DNA of 64,000 nucleotides from Deinococcus puniceus (GCF_001644565.1 NZ_CP011387.1:1472501-1536500), one strand, 5' to 3'; counted from the first letter of the stretch, positions 26,507 to 40,664 are shown. Numbers and translations: made by a program. The notes: generated by a model not told the origin, from the sequence alone.

Positions 26507-26992
26507 AAAGCGGTAGGTCACCCCAAGGCGCACGCCGGGAGCCAGATTGCCGCCCTGTGCCCACGAATACCGGGCCTTCACCTCACCAAAATAGCCCCAC
26601 TGTCCCTCTCCGAAGGAATCCCGCAGGCCAGCGGTGCCGCTGAGCCAGAAGGCGTCGCCCAAAAAAGTGCCGATTCCCGACCCGCCGTATACCGTGACGC
26701 CGCCGACTGGCCCGCTGAACAGCAAGTCGGCTCCCAGCAGGGGTGCGGGCAGGGGAACGGGACTCTCCGAAGCCGGAATAAGCACCACGTCCAGCACGCC
26801 CCGCACCGAGAGATCAAGTGCGCCTAGCTGCCCTACAGTGCGGCTTATGCCGAGGCTGATTCCCGGCAAATACACCGTCTCCGCATTCAAGCCGCTCCAG
26901 ACCGTCCACTGGGCAGGCACGCGGGCCGTCTGTGCTGTGGCGCTTCCCAAGACCGCGACAAGGCTTAGAGCAGAGAAAAGTAGCTTCATCAT
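26504..26992 (-). CDS. Putative small outer-membrane beta-barrel protein
   Basis: A 162-aa exported protein with a clear signal peptide (MMKLLFSALSLVAVLGSATA then Q) and a mature part of alternating hydrophobic and polar strands rich in Gly and aromatic residues, ending VTYRF with the terminal aromatic residue typical of outer-membrane barrels. No family is recognised. Tandem ATGs at 26992 and 26989 both fit. The TAG stop lies exactly at the edge of a MITE-like element, so the native C terminus may have been altered. Confidence 0.65.
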   Translation of the reverse strand: MMKLLFSALSLVAVLGSATAQTARVPAQWTVWSGLNAETVYLPGISLGISRTVGQLGALDLSVRGVLDVVLIPASESPVPLPAPLLGADLLFSGPVGGVTVYGGSGIGTFLGDAFWLSGTAGLRDSFGEGQWGYFGEVKARYSWAQGGNLAPGVRLGVTYRF

Positions 26993-27216
26993 GGTTTCAT
27001 TCTGGCTGCTGGCGCAGGGGTGGCCCACCGGCACTCTAGTTGCCTCTGGCCGCAGTTCATCCGAAGTTGCTTTGCTTGCCGAACGTCCTCACCCCACCAG
27101 AGGGTTGTCCTTTCTGCCTCTATCCACTTGGTGGAACAGCCCGTTCAGATGATTCTTGCAAACCATCGCCCTTCGGATGAGTCCAGACCCTGCACCGAAC
27201 CCATCTCAGGTGGGGT

Positions 27217-27864
27217 TCAATGGGTCAGTTCCGGCACGCCCGACAATCTGGCGGCACGGCGTCTGGCACGGCGCTTAATTAGGCTGTTGACGATCTGGCG
27301 CACAAAGCTGAACCCGAGGCCCGCCAGCATCGCCAGAATCGCCGTGCGCTGAAATTCGGGGTTGGCGGGCAGGGTCAGGGTCGGATCTATTCTGGGGCCA
27401 AAGCGGCCCACCGCCAGCAGTGTTCCCGCAAACAGCAGGCCCGCGAACGGCAGTACCAGCGGCCCGCCCGAGTGCTTGACCAGCAGCAGTGACAGGAGTG
27501 CCCCGCCCACCAACGGCACGATGATCAGCCACTGGGCAGGCGGCGCACTCGGACTCAGGAAGGCCAAGCCGCCCAGTACCACGCCGAGATAGCCGAACCA
27601 ACCGCCAAATTCATCGGCCAGAATGACCAGCAGTACCCATGCCAGCAGGCGCACAGGCCAGTCTCCGGGTGTCCACATAAAGTAGGCCAGTACCGCCAGC
27701 AGCGCCCAGCCGCCCACCAACCGCGCCAAGTCCAGCCATCCGGCGCGGCGTCGTGCGGCCCTCAGGCGCTCTGCACGGGAAGGCCGCGCGGGGGTCGGGA
27801 GGTCTTGCGGCAAGTCCGCCTTCTGTGAATCGGGTTTGGAGAGGTTGGGAGGAGGCGTGGTCAT
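27217..27864 (-). CDS. Hypothetical integral membrane protein
   Basis: A 215-aa protein of unknown family. Residues 1-40 are hydrophilic and basic (Pro, then RLRAARRRAG). Five or six transmembrane helices follow (for example VGGWALLAVLAYFMW, LLAWVLLVILADEFGG, LGVVLGGLAFL, LIIVPLVGGALLSLLLV, VLPFAGLLFAGTLLAVG), then a basic C terminus RRARRRAARLSG. The ATG at 27864 lies about 12 nt after a TATGAT box. It precedes uvrA by coordinates but is transcribed after it, 47 nt downstream of the uvrA stop, so read-through is likely. Confidence 0.7.
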   Translation of the reverse strand: MTTPPPNLSKPDSQKADLPQDLPTPARPSRAERLRAARRRAGWLDLARLVGGWALLAVLAYFMWTPGDWPVRLLAWVLLVILADEFGGWFGYLGVVLGGLAFLSPSAPPAQWLIIVPLVGGALLSLLLVKHSGGPLVLPFAGLLFAGTLLAVGRFGPRIDPTLTLPANPEFQRTAILAMLAGLGFSFVRQIVNSLIKRRARRRAARLSGVPELTH

Positions 27865-27911
27865 GGCTTACCCGTGATCATAGTTCACCCTGACCTGAAG
27901 TTCACCCTGAC

Positions 27912-31037
<3,126 letters not shown>

Positions 31038-31102
31038 GTCGGAAGCTCCTTTGTTTTGACACTTTGAAGGCGGCCAGCACGCGCTTTAGACTGTCTGGCG
31101 GG

Positions 31103-31119
31103 TTATGTCGGATGCATAA
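31103..31119 (-). promoter_or_regulatory. Radiation/desiccation response motif (DdrO operator) of uvrA
   Basis: TTATGTCGGATGCATAA is a 17-bp palindrome of the TTATG-N7-CATAA form, matching the known Deinococcus RDRM bound by the DdrO repressor. It lies in the uvrA upstream region, the position seen for this regulon's repair genes. Confidence 0.85.
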
Positions 31120-31242
31120 GGGAAGGTCTGCCCTTCGCTCTGAAACGGGATATTCTAGCACTTTGGGGCAGGGTGGGGGAATGCCCGTGTGTAGGGCCGA
31201 TGGTCAGGTGAAGGGGAAAGCGGGCCAGCAAAACAGCGCCGC

Positions 31243-31277
31243 AAAAAAGCGCCCCCACCCAAAGAGGGCAGAGGCGC
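31243..31277 (-). terminator. Intrinsic terminator after the TRAP permease gene
   Basis: On the minus strand GCGCCTCTGCCC pairs with GGGTGGGGGCGC and is followed by six T, 16 nt after the permease stop. Confidence 0.75.
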
Positions 31278-31293
31278 ATTTGCAGAAAAAAGC

Positions 31294-33429
<2,136 letters not shown>

Positions 33430-33445
33430 ATTTACCTCATTCTTT

Positions 33446-33491
33446 TGAAAAAGACAGGGGGCCAGCCGCAGGGAGAATCGCGACTGGCCCC
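33446..33491 (-). terminator. Intercistronic hairpin/attenuator between TAXI binding protein and permease
   Basis: On the minus strand GGGGCCAGTCGC pairs with GCGGCTGGCCCCC and is followed by TGTCTTTTTC, 27 nt after the binding-protein stop and before the permease ribosome site. It probably keeps permease expression below that of the binding protein. Confidence 0.7.
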
Positions 33492-33517
33492 AACAGCTCA
33501 GGCCAAGGTGCCGGGCC

Positions 33518-34486
33518 TTATTTGACGTTCAAGCCTTTTTCTTTGAAGAATTTGACTGCGCCGGGGTGCAGAGGCGTGGGCAACCCTTTGACGGCTTTGT
33601 CCAGCGTGTAGTTCAGGCCGAGGCTGGGGTGAAGGGCTTTCAGGTCGGCTTCGTTGCCGAAGGTGGCTTTCATGGCCTTGTACACCGAGTCTTCGCTGAC
33701 GGCGGTGCTGGTGACCATCACGGCCTGTACGGCTACGCTGGGCACGGTCGCGCCCACGCCTTTGTACGACTTGGCCGGAATGTTGAAGCGCACGTAGAAG
33801 GGGTACTTCTTAAGCAGGCTGCTGGCCTGATTGCCGCTCACCGGCACGACGTTCACGTCGACCGTCTGGGCAATCTGAGCAATGGCGCTCGCGCCCACGC
33901 CCACCGTGTAGAACAGGGCGTCGGCCCGCTTATCCTGCATCAGGCTGATGCCCTGTGCCGGAGAAACGCGGAGGGTCTGGCCCAGATCGTCGAGCTTCAG
34001 GCCGTAAGCTTCCATCACCTGACGGGCCGTTTGCTCGGTGCCGGAACCCAAGTCCCCAATCACGACTTTTTTGCCCTTCAGGTCGGCAATCGACTTGATG
34101 TTAGAATCCTTACGGGCAATGACGTGCAGCACTTCGGGGTACAGCACGGCCATACTGCGAATCTTGTTGTTGCCCTTGCCCTCGAAGGCGGTGATGCCCG
34201 TGCCCTTGTAGGCATAGAAGGCGATGTCGTTCTGGGCGATGGCGATGTCAAGTTCGCCGGTGCCGAGGGCGTTCATGTTGAACACGCTGCCGCCAGTGCT
34301 GCGGGCGTTGGCGCGGAGGCCTGCACCAGCATCGTTGATCATTTTGGCCATACCGGTGGCGACTGGAAAATACACGCCGGTGGTGCTGCCCGACCCGATG
34401 GTCAGGATGGTGGTGCCCTGTGCAAAGGCGATGGCAGCGGTTCCAAGAAGCAATAAGGTAGAGACGGTCTTGATGGACTTTTTCAT
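33518..34486 (-). CDS. TAXI family TRAP transporter solute-binding protein
   Basis: A 322-aa periplasmic binding protein. The signal peptide is MKKSIKTVSTLLLLGTAAIA then FAQ. The mature part has TAXI family marks: LTIGSGSTTGVYFPVATGMA, STGGSVFNMNALGTGELDIA, ALYPEVLHVIARKDSNIKS-like segment, LKGKKVVIGDLGSGTEQTAR and ALFYTVGVGAS. It delivers its ligand to the fused permease encoded downstream. GGAAGGAA precedes the ATG at 34486. A promoter is proposed about 190 nt upstream. Confidence 0.94.
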   Translation of the reverse strand: MKKSIKTVSTLLLLGTAAIAFAQGTTILTIGSGSTTGVYFPVATGMAKMINDAGAGLRANARSTGGSVFNMNALGTGELDIAIAQNDIAFYAYKGTGITAFEGKGNNKIRSMAVLYPEVLHVIARKDSNIKSIADLKGKKVVIGDLGSGTEQTARQVMEAYGLKLDDLGQTLRVSPAQGISLMQDKRADALFYTVGVGASAIAQIAQTVDVNVVPVSGNQASSLLKKYPFYVRFNIPAKSYKGVGATVPSVAVQAVMVTSTAVSEDSVYKAMKATFGNEADLKALHPSLGLNYTLDKAVKGLPTPLHPGAVKFFKEKGLNVK

Positions 34487-34678
34487 GTATGTTCCTTCCG
34501 GTGGCTGACTGAACTGTCACCACACGAGCGCGTTGAGAATGGCGGAATATTAGCACACTCTAAAAAATGCACCGCTCTCCAGACCACCTTTGCGCCCTAA
34601 AATGTACGTTCGGCAATTTCCAGACCGGCCAAGCATCATGCGGATTCCGACTGGCCTCTTGAACTTGGCTTGAAGCAA

Positions 34679-34707
34679 ACCTTAGCGCAGTTTTCTCAAA
34701 ATGTTAA
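34679..34707 (-). promoter_or_regulatory. Candidate promoter for the TAXI transporter operon
   Basis: On the minus strand TTAACA is followed after exactly 17 nt by TAAGGT, inside an AT-rich stretch of otherwise GC-rich DNA. The resulting leader would be about 185 nt. A second weak -10 (TAATAT) lies closer to the gene, near 34545. Confidence 0.45.
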
Positions 34708-34774
34708 AATTTTCCTAGACAAAGTGCAGAGAGAGGGCCTCAAAACGAGGTAAGGCCTAAGAAAAGTGTATCGC

Positions 34775-36022
34775 TCAGGCGTCCCGCCGTAACTTGCCGC
34801 AGCGCCACCACGCCGCCGCACAGAAGGCTGCACTTAGGACGAACACGGGGGTGTATCCGGCGGCGTCGGCCAGCAGACCGCCCAACACCGGGGCAAACAG
34901 GGCCGCGCCCACCAAAGTATTCAGGGTGCCGATATAGCGGCTGCGGGCATGTGCTGGGGCGATATTCAGCAGGTGGTTGGTATGGCCCAGATTGAAGCCC
35001 TGTGCGGCTACACTGGACAGCACGAACACGCCAAGGTAGGCCCAAGAAGTCCAGCCCAGCGCTCCCACCAACAGCGCGTACAGCGGTGCAAGTCCGGCAG
35101 AGACGCTGGCGTAGCGGATAATTCGGCGCGAGCCTTTGCGCTCGGCTACCCGCTGCCACACCACGTTTGACAGGGGCGCGACTCCGGTCAGGGTCATCAC
35201 GAAAATGCCCAGTGTGGCTGCCGGAAACTGTAGCTCGCGCAGGGCATACACAGCATAAAATGGTTCGGCCATGCTTGCGCCCGCCAACAGCAACCGCACG
35301 CTCAGGAAGGCGCGGAAGTGCGGGTCACGCAGCGTTTCGGGAATGGCCCGCACTTCGGCCCGCACCCCTTCCGGCGGCTGCGGTGGGTCGGGCGGCTCGC
35401 TCAGGCGGCCAAACAGCCAGTAGCCGATGCTGAAAGCGACTGTGCCGAGGGTAAAAATCAGGGCGTAATCGTAGGGAAAGGCCAACCCGGAACCCAGAAT
35501 CCAGCGCACCAGCAGCCCCGCGCCAAACGCCAGCAGGCCGCCGTAGAGGTTGCGCGTGCCAAAAAACCTCGCCCGCTTTTCGGTGGGCACCGTCTTGCTG
35601 ACCACTTCCAAAAAAGGCAGGCCCGATACTCCAGACGCCAGCGCATTGACCAGCATCGCCAGCACGAATAGCGTGAGACACAGCGCGGGCGTGTGCCACA
35701 GCAGCGCGGCCACCAAGATCATAGAGACGTAGCTGAGGGTGCGGATCAGGGCCGCCGAACGATACACGGGCAGCTTGAACGGCAGGCTGCGAACGCGCGC
35801 GGCCACCAGCAGTTGCGGCAGCATCCAGCCGCCCCCGGCGATGGCGGGCAGCAGCCCAATCACGGCGTTGGGTGCGCCCAGCCGCGCCGCGAACCCGGCC
35901 ACCACCACCGTCACATTAAAAAACCCATCGCCGGTAAAAATAAACCACCCGTTCAGGATGCCCAGCCGCCCGTTGCGATCCCAACCACCAAATACGTTCA
36001 GCCGTGGGCGGAGGCCGTTCAT
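34775..36022 (-). CDS. Major facilitator superfamily transporter
   Basis: A 415-aa inner-membrane protein with 12 predicted helices in two halves, the first including GWFIFTGDGFFNVTVVVAGF and the loop GTRNLYGGLLAFGAG, and a central cytoplasmic loop rich in Pro (PPDPPQPPEGVRAEVRAI). The substrate is not apparent. It follows the ClC gene by only 4 nt, with the ribosome site (GAAGGG) inside that junction, so the two are one operon. Its C terminus is basic. Confidence 0.85.
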   Translation of the reverse strand: MNGLRPRLNVFGGWDRNGRLGILNGWFIFTGDGFFNVTVVVAGFAARLGAPNAVIGLLPAIAGGGWMLPQLLVAARVRSLPFKLPVYRSAALIRTLSYVSMILVAALLWHTPALCLTLFVLAMLVNALASGVSGLPFLEVVSKTVPTEKRARFFGTRNLYGGLLAFGAGLLVRWILGSGLAFPYDYALIFTLGTVAFSIGYWLFGRLSEPPDPPQPPEGVRAEVRAIPETLRDPHFRAFLSVRLLLAGASMAEPFYAVYALRELQFPAATLGIFVMTLTGVAPLSNVVWQRVAERKGSRRIIRYASVSAGLAPLYALLVGALGWTSWAYLGVFVLSSVAAQGFNLGHTNHLLNIAPAHARSRYIGTLNTLVGAALFAPVLGGLLADAAGYTPVFVLSAAFCAAAWWRCGKLRRDA

Positions 36023-36026
36023 CCCT

Positions 36027-37712
36027 TCAGGCTCCCGGCAGCCGCAGCACGCCTTCCAGCGCGGCGTAAGCGTCGGGGCGGGCCAAAAAGACCAGTTCGT
36101 CGTCGGTGGTCAGCAGCAGTTCGGGGCGGGGCAGGCGCACGGTACCGTCCCGCACGATGCCCACCACTTCTACACCCGGCGGCAACGACAGCACGCTCAG
36201 CCGTGCGCCGCGCCAACTCGGCGGCACACCCCGGCGGTACAGTTCGCGTTCAGCAGGAGCGAGTGCAGGCACAGTTTCTGCGTCTGCGCCGTCGTCGGGC
36301 CGGGGTGCATCAAAGGGAGTGGCGGGCGTGTCGGGTGTGCGGCGCGGAATAAAACGCACGCCTTCGGGCAGCGGCGGCGCGGTGGCCCCGGCATGAACGG
36401 CGCTGGCCGCCCGTGACCTCGCCTGACCCGGCACCAGCCCCGATTCGCCGCTGAGGGCGTGCGCCACCCCCGCCGTCAGCAGGGCTACAGGCAACACGGC
36501 GTCGCCGCCCCAAGCCACGGCCAGCAGCGCGGCGGCCACCGGCACATTCAGCGTCACCGTGACGAACGCCACCATGCCCACCAAGGCTGCCACCGCCGGA
36601 TCGACGCCCAACACGCCCCCCAACCCCGCGCCCAGCACGCCGCCTATGCCCACCGAGGGCAGCACGCCGCCGCCAAAGGCGATTCGTGCGCCCAGCGCCA
36701 GCAGCAGCCAGCGCCACAGCCCGCCGCCCAACGCCTCCGACCCCAAGAATCCTGACGCGCCGAGTTGCATCCAGCCGGTGCCGTCGCCCAGTATGGCGGG
36801 CGTGCCCACCGTGCCGAAGTTGCCCAGTGGAAAGGTGCCTGCCCACGCCACCGCAGCGGTCAGCAGTCCAAACACAGCCCCCAGCACAGGCCGCAGCCGT
36901 CCATCCGACCATTGTTCGGGAATGGCGCGGCAGGCCAGCAGCGACAGCCATCCCAGCAGCGTGACCGCCAGAATAATGCCCATGACCTCTAAGAGCTGCG
37001 TCGCAGCGGGAGCCTGCACATCGGCAATACTGAACAGCGGCTGAAATCCGAAGGCCAACCCGTACACCGCGTAGGCCGCCACCGACGCCAACACGCACGG
37101 CATCAGTACCTCGAATTCGAACTCGAAGCGGCGGTACAGCACTTCTGCAATGAGGACGGCGGCGGCCAGCGGCGCGTGCAGCACGGCTCCCAGCGCGGCG
37201 GCGGCCCCGGCCAGCGTGAGCGTGCGGGCCTCTACCGAATCCAGCCGCGTGACCCGGCCCAGCAGCCGCGTGCCCAGTTGGCCCACCATCGTAAAGGCCG
37301 AGTCGCGCCCCACCAGCAGCCCCCCGCCGTAGCCCAGTAGCGTGGCGGCCAGCGTGCGGAGCTGAACCCGCAGCCCCGGCCATTGCCCCCGCGCGTGGTA
37401 GCCGCGCACCAACTGGGTCAGCGGGTCGCCCGATTTGGCCGGAATCAGCCATGTGTAGGCCGCGCCCAGCAGCGGCAAGGCCAGCAGGCCCCAAGGCAGG
37501 GCCGTCCCAAAAGCCATCAGCAGACCGCCTTCTCCGGGCGTGCCAGGGGGCGAATATCCGGTCAATTGTGCGCCCAGCCGCAGGAGTTCGTCCAGCGCCA
37601 GCCGCAGCACGATGCACAGCCCGCCGACCAGTCCACCCAGCAGCACGCTCAGTACCACCACGCGGCCCGTTTCTAGGCGGGTCAGGACAGCACGGGGCAG
37701 GGGAGAACGCAT
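36027..37712 (-). CDS. ClC-family anion channel/transporter with altered motifs and C-terminal RCK_C-like domain
   Basis: A 561-aa membrane protein of the ClC fold. Residues 20-400 hold the helices; the third signature is recognisable as GGGVLPSVGIGGVLG. The first signature reads KSGDP (93-97) where GSGIP is usual, and the second reads GRDSA (135-139) where GREGP is usual, so the gating glutamate position is Asp. Residues 500-560 resemble a TrkA_C/RCK_C domain (GARLSVLSLPPGVEVVGI, TDDELVFLARPDAY). The start at 37712 follows TAGCAT by 7 nt; an ATG three codons upstream is possible. It is cotranscribed with the MFS gene. Confidence 0.82.
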   Translation of the reverse strand: MRSPLPRAVLTRLETGRVVVLSVLLGGLVGGLCIVLRLALDELLRLGAQLTGYSPPGTPGEGGLLMAFGTALPWGLLALPLLGAAYTWLIPAKSGDPLTQLVRGYHARGQWPGLRVQLRTLAATLLGYGGGLLVGRDSAFTMVGQLGTRLLGRVTRLDSVEARTLTLAGAAAALGAVLHAPLAAAVLIAEVLYRRFEFEFEVLMPCVLASVAAYAVYGLAFGFQPLFSIADVQAPAATQLLEVMGIILAVTLLGWLSLLACRAIPEQWSDGRLRPVLGAVFGLLTAAVAWAGTFPLGNFGTVGTPAILGDGTGWMQLGASGFLGSEALGGGLWRWLLLALGARIAFGGGVLPSVGIGGVLGAGLGGVLGVDPAVAALVGMVAFVTVTLNVPVAAALLAVAWGGDAVLPVALLTAGVAHALSGESGLVPGQARSRAASAVHAGATAPPLPEGVRFIPRRTPDTPATPFDAPRPDDGADAETVPALAPAERELYRRGVPPSWRGARLSVLSLPPGVEVVGIVRDGTVRLPRPELLLTTDDELVFLARPDAYAALEGVLRLPGA

Positions 37713-38216
37713 CGGCAGCATGCTAACCCAAGTGGCGTGTGCCGGAGCAAGTTGACGGGCAACTCGGAACGGATACGCCAGACCAGATGTGGTTAGCGGC
37801 ACCAGCAGTGTGACGGCAAGAAGTGTCGAGTTGACGCCCGTCCGGTGGGGCCATTCTCCTGCGGCTCAAGCCTCTCGAATCGGTGGTTCGGACAGGTTCC
37901 GAATATTGCCGATCACTGTCCAAGAACATGGTGTTTTTGCTCCTCCCTCCTTGCGGGGGAAGCTGGGACTCGCAGAGCTGCGAAGCAGAGGGAGGAACAA
38001 GCAAGGCGTTCTAGACGACGTTTGTCTATGGCCTGCTGTTCCTCGGTAAAACCTGTCCATACCAGTGTCGAATAGATCAGCATCGAACAGAGACGCCGTG
38101 TAGTACAGACCCATGGATCACGAACACGGTGGAGGGCCAGCGCCATAACCTTCCGCTGGCCCCCTTGGTTGTTCCACTGCCCACAACCTACAGCCCCACC
38201 TTCTACAGCCCAGCAG
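37713..38216. other. 504-nt spacer without a convincing gene
   Basis: Short minus-strand reading frames here have no recognisable product. The spacer contains a family A-like repeat (37937-38002) and a hairpin with stem GGGCCAGCG/CGCTGGCCC (38134-38162). The remainder, including a stretch translating with FDTGMDRFYRG on the minus strand, could be decayed coding sequence, but I cannot support that. Confidence 0.4.
37937..38002. repeat. Family A-like inverted repeat
   Basis: TTGCTCCTCCCTCCTTGCGG faces GAGGGAGGAACAAG, with GGGACTCGCAGAGCTGCG and AAGCAGAGG in the right arm. The right arm repeats that of copy 3 at 5076-5240 and resembles part of the MITE-like elements. Confidence 0.65.
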
Positions 38217-38942
38217 TTACGCTGAAGTTTCCCCCTGCATGCGCCGCTGGTTTTGCTCCCAGATCAGGTCGCGCATGACCCAGCCGCTGCCGGGAAAACG
38301 TAGGCCCAGCCGCAATTCTCCCAGCAGGTACTCGCGCACCTCGTTCAGGTTAAAGCCCTGTTCGATCAATTGGCCCAGATTGACTTCGCCGTCCAGTGCG
38401 CGGGCAATCGGATGAATGGCCGCCCGGTTTCCGCCCGGACGCAGGCGCAGGCCGAACCACGCGTAGCGGTTGGTGGCATCAACCTTGCCTTCTTTTACGG
38501 CCTCGGCCACCTGCTGCGCCACCTGAAACAGCGGCAGATCGGCTTGCCTCGCGGCGGCCCGGACACTGCGGCCCTGCATGTCGTTAAAGAGCGACAGGTT
38601 GCCCTGAAACACCCGGCTGGGGCTGCCGATGACGGCGCAAATTTGCGTCCATTCATCGCTGGCCCGCGCCCAGTCGGTCATGAAGTGATCGTATGGCCCC
38701 AGCGCCTTGCCCGTTACAGGCTTCAGCTCGAAGGCGAAGGTGCCGCTGTCGGGCAGCATCGGGCTGGCATGAATGGCGTCCACGCCCATCCAGTCCAGAA
38801 TGCCGCCTGCCACGACTTCGCCCTGCACGTAGGCAACGGTGTAAGGCACTTCGGACTTCACCTCTAGCACGCCCGTTTGCCGGGTGCCGTTGATGAGTTC
38901 CATCACGCCGATGAGTGGAAGATCTGAGAGGAGGCCCTGCAT
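38217..38942 (-). CDS. DUF4388 domain protein
   Basis: A 241-aa cytoplasmic protein. Residues 1-100 match DUF4388: MQGLLSDLPLIGVMELINGT then GVLEVKSEVPYTVAYVQGEV, a fold often found in regulatory and gliding/motility proteins. The rest is helical with ADLPLFQVAQQVAEAVKEGK, also seen in DUF4388 proteins. The function is unknown. The ATG at 38942 lies 10 nt after a TACACT box with no Shine-Dalgarno, so the transcript probably has almost no leader. No neighbour suggests a partner. Confidence 0.78.
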   Translation of the reverse strand: MQGLLSDLPLIGVMELINGTRQTGVLEVKSEVPYTVAYVQGEVVAGGILDWMGVDAIHASPMLPDSGTFAFELKPVTGKALGPYDHFMTDWARASDEWTQICAVIGSPSRVFQGNLSLFNDMQGRSVRAAARQADLPLFQVAQQVAEAVKEGKVDATNRYAWFGLRLRPGGNRAAIHPIARALDGEVNLGQLIEQGFNLNEVREYLLGELRLGLRFPGSGWVMRDLIWEQNQRRMQGETSA

Positions 38943-39050
38943 GAATGTGCCCAGTGTAGCGGCTGGCGCGGCCCATGCGTGCGCGGCGGTTACAGATGGA
39001 GCGGTTTAGGCAGTGGGGGGGAGGGGGTTTGAGGATGGTTCACGATTCTG

Positions 39051-39175
39051 GGTGAACTCCCCAGTCTGCTTCGCAGCCAGCCCCCCTCCCTTCGGGCTGT
39101 ACCAGTCAAAGGGAGCGCACAAGCTCTCGTCCCCACCTTTGAGGGAGCGTTACATCAGCGACGGGGGGGTTTACC
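39051..39175. repeat. Family A palindromic repeat
   Basis: GGTGAACTCCCCAGTCTGC at the left and ACGGGGGGGTTTACC at the right form inverted ends; inner phrases CTTCGCAGCCAGCCCCCCTC and GCGTTACATCAGCGACGG match copies 1 and 2. It abuts the stop of the NAD(P)HX repair gene. Confidence 0.75.
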
Positions 39176-39177
39176 TT

Positions 39178-40659
39178 CTACCCCGCCACCAAGTCCAGCC
39201 AAGCCCCGCCCACTTCCCCGCTGACATCGCTGGCGCTGAGGCCGTAGCCGTGCCGCGCCCCCGCCCGCTCGCCCGCTCTGGCGTGCAGGGTGACGGCGCA
39301 CAGCGCGGCGTTCGGGGAACTCAGCCCTTGTCCTAGCAGCGCGGCAACCACGCCCGCCAACGTGTCGCCCATGCCCGCGCTGCCCATCCCCGGATGCCCG
39401 CCCCGGCTGACCCACAGCCCGCCGCTGTGCGCCACCACACTGGGGCCGCCCTTCAGGATCACCGCGCCGCCGTACCGCTCTTGCAAGGCGCGGGCCGCCG
39501 CCAGCGGGTCACGGATCACATTGGCTGTCGTGCAGGCCAGCAGACGGGCCGCTTCGCCGGGGTGCGGTGTCCAGACGCAGCCCTCGTGCCCCAGACCAGC
39601 CAATTCGGGTTGAAGGGCGTCGGCGTCCAGCACGCAGGGCACGCCCCAACTGAGGATCAGGCGGGCCAAAGCGGGCGCGTCCGGCCCCAAGCCCATGCCG
39701 ATGCACAGGGCGTCCGGCAACCCCTGAGCCGCCGCTTTCGCCAGCGCGCCAGCCACATCTTCGTGCTGCCGGATCATCAGTTCGGGCATCACGAGGGGCA
39801 CCTCTGCCGACGAATACACCGTGACCAAGCCTGCCCCGGCCCGCAGCGCCCCCACGCCCGCCAACGCCGCCGCCCCTGCCGTGCCCGGATGGCCCCCCAC
39901 CACCCACACCCGGCCCGCCGTGCCTTTGTGGGCGTCGGCAAAACGTGTGGGCAACAGTCCCGCTACGGCTGCCCGCGTGGGCCGGGTGGCAAAAGCTTCG
40001 GCCTGCGCCCAGCCGGGGGGCAAGCGCAGATCGGCCAGCCTGACCCGTCCGGCCCGGTGCGCGGCGGGGCCAAACAAAAGGGCGGTTTTCAGGCCCGACA
40101 GGGTGACGGTCAGCGCGGCCTCAATAGTTTCGCCCACCAGATCAGCGCGGGTGGCGTCCAGTCCAGTCGGCAGGTCTATCGCCACCACAGGCAAGCCGGA
40201 TGCATTCACCGCCGCCACGATTTCAGCCAATTCGGGCCGAAGCGGGGGCGTGAATCCGGTTCCCAGCAGGCCGTCTACCAATACTGCCGCCGCTGTGGAT
40301 TCCCGCGCCACTGCCGCCGCACTCAGCGCTGCTCCCCGTACGCCCACCGCGCCCAGCCGTTTCCGGTTGGCCCGCGTCAGGGGATGCCGCGGCGGGGCCG
40401 CCAGCACCCGCACGTCTCGGCCAAGTGCTGCCAAATGCCTTGCCACTACCAAGGCGTCTCCGCCGTTGGCCCCGCCGCCCGCCAGCAGCAGCACCCGCCC
40501 CTCCGGAAAAGCGTCCTGCACGGCGTCGGCCACCGCCCGCCCTGCTTCTTCCATCGCCAAATCCAGCAGCCCCGCCTGCTCCAGCCGGGCATCCAGCGCC
40601 CGCACGCCAGCCGGGGAGAGGATCGGCTCGGCTGGCAGCGTGATCTTCGTATCTTGCAC
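39178..40659 (-). CDS. Bifunctional NAD(P)HX epimerase and ADP-dependent dehydratase
   Basis: A 493-aa fusion that repairs hydrated NADH and NADPH. Residues 1-210 are a YjeF_N epimerase domain (LLLAGGGANGGDALVVARHL, VLVDGLLGTGFTPPL, VVAIDLPTGLDATRA). Residues 230-490 are a carbohydrate-kinase-fold dehydratase (VWVVGGHPGTAGAAALAGVG, CVLDADALQPELAGL, VWTPHPGEAARLLA, ILKGGPSVVAH, GHPGMGSAGMGDTLAGVVAA). The GTG start at 40659 comes 5 nt after the stop of the TPR gene, whose 3' end supplies GGGGGG as the ribosome site, so the pair are cotranscribed. Confidence 0.93.
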   Translation of the reverse strand: MQDTKITLPAEPILSPAGVRALDARLEQAGLLDLAMEEAGRAVADAVQDAFPEGRVLLLAGGGANGGDALVVARHLAALGRDVRVLAAPPRHPLTRANRKRLGAVGVRGAALSAAAVARESTAAAVLVDGLLGTGFTPPLRPELAEIVAAVNASGLPVVAIDLPTGLDATRADLVGETIEAALTVTLSGLKTALLFGPAAHRAGRVRLADLRLPPGWAQAEAFATRPTRAAVAGLLPTRFADAHKGTAGRVWVVGGHPGTAGAAALAGVGALRAGAGLVTVYSSAEVPLVMPELMIRQHEDVAGALAKAAAQGLPDALCIGMGLGPDAPALARLILSWGVPCVLDADALQPELAGLGHEGCVWTPHPGEAARLLACTTANVIRDPLAAARALQERYGGAVILKGGPSVVAHSGGLWVSRGGHPGMGSAGMGDTLAGVVAALLGQGLSSPNAALCAVTLHARAGERAGARHGYGLSASDVSGEVGGAWLDLVAG

Positions 40660-40664
40660 GGTTT

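Noticed and set aside
26175..26564. Long N-terminal extension of the aminotransferase
   Set aside because: The extra 130 codons run through the MITE-like element and hairpin repeat; the family begins at the ATG at 26174 with a leaderless signal.
37866..38114. 82-aa reading frame on the minus strand
   Set aside because: It crosses the palindromic repeat, has no ribosome site and no recognisable domain; at most a decayed remnant.
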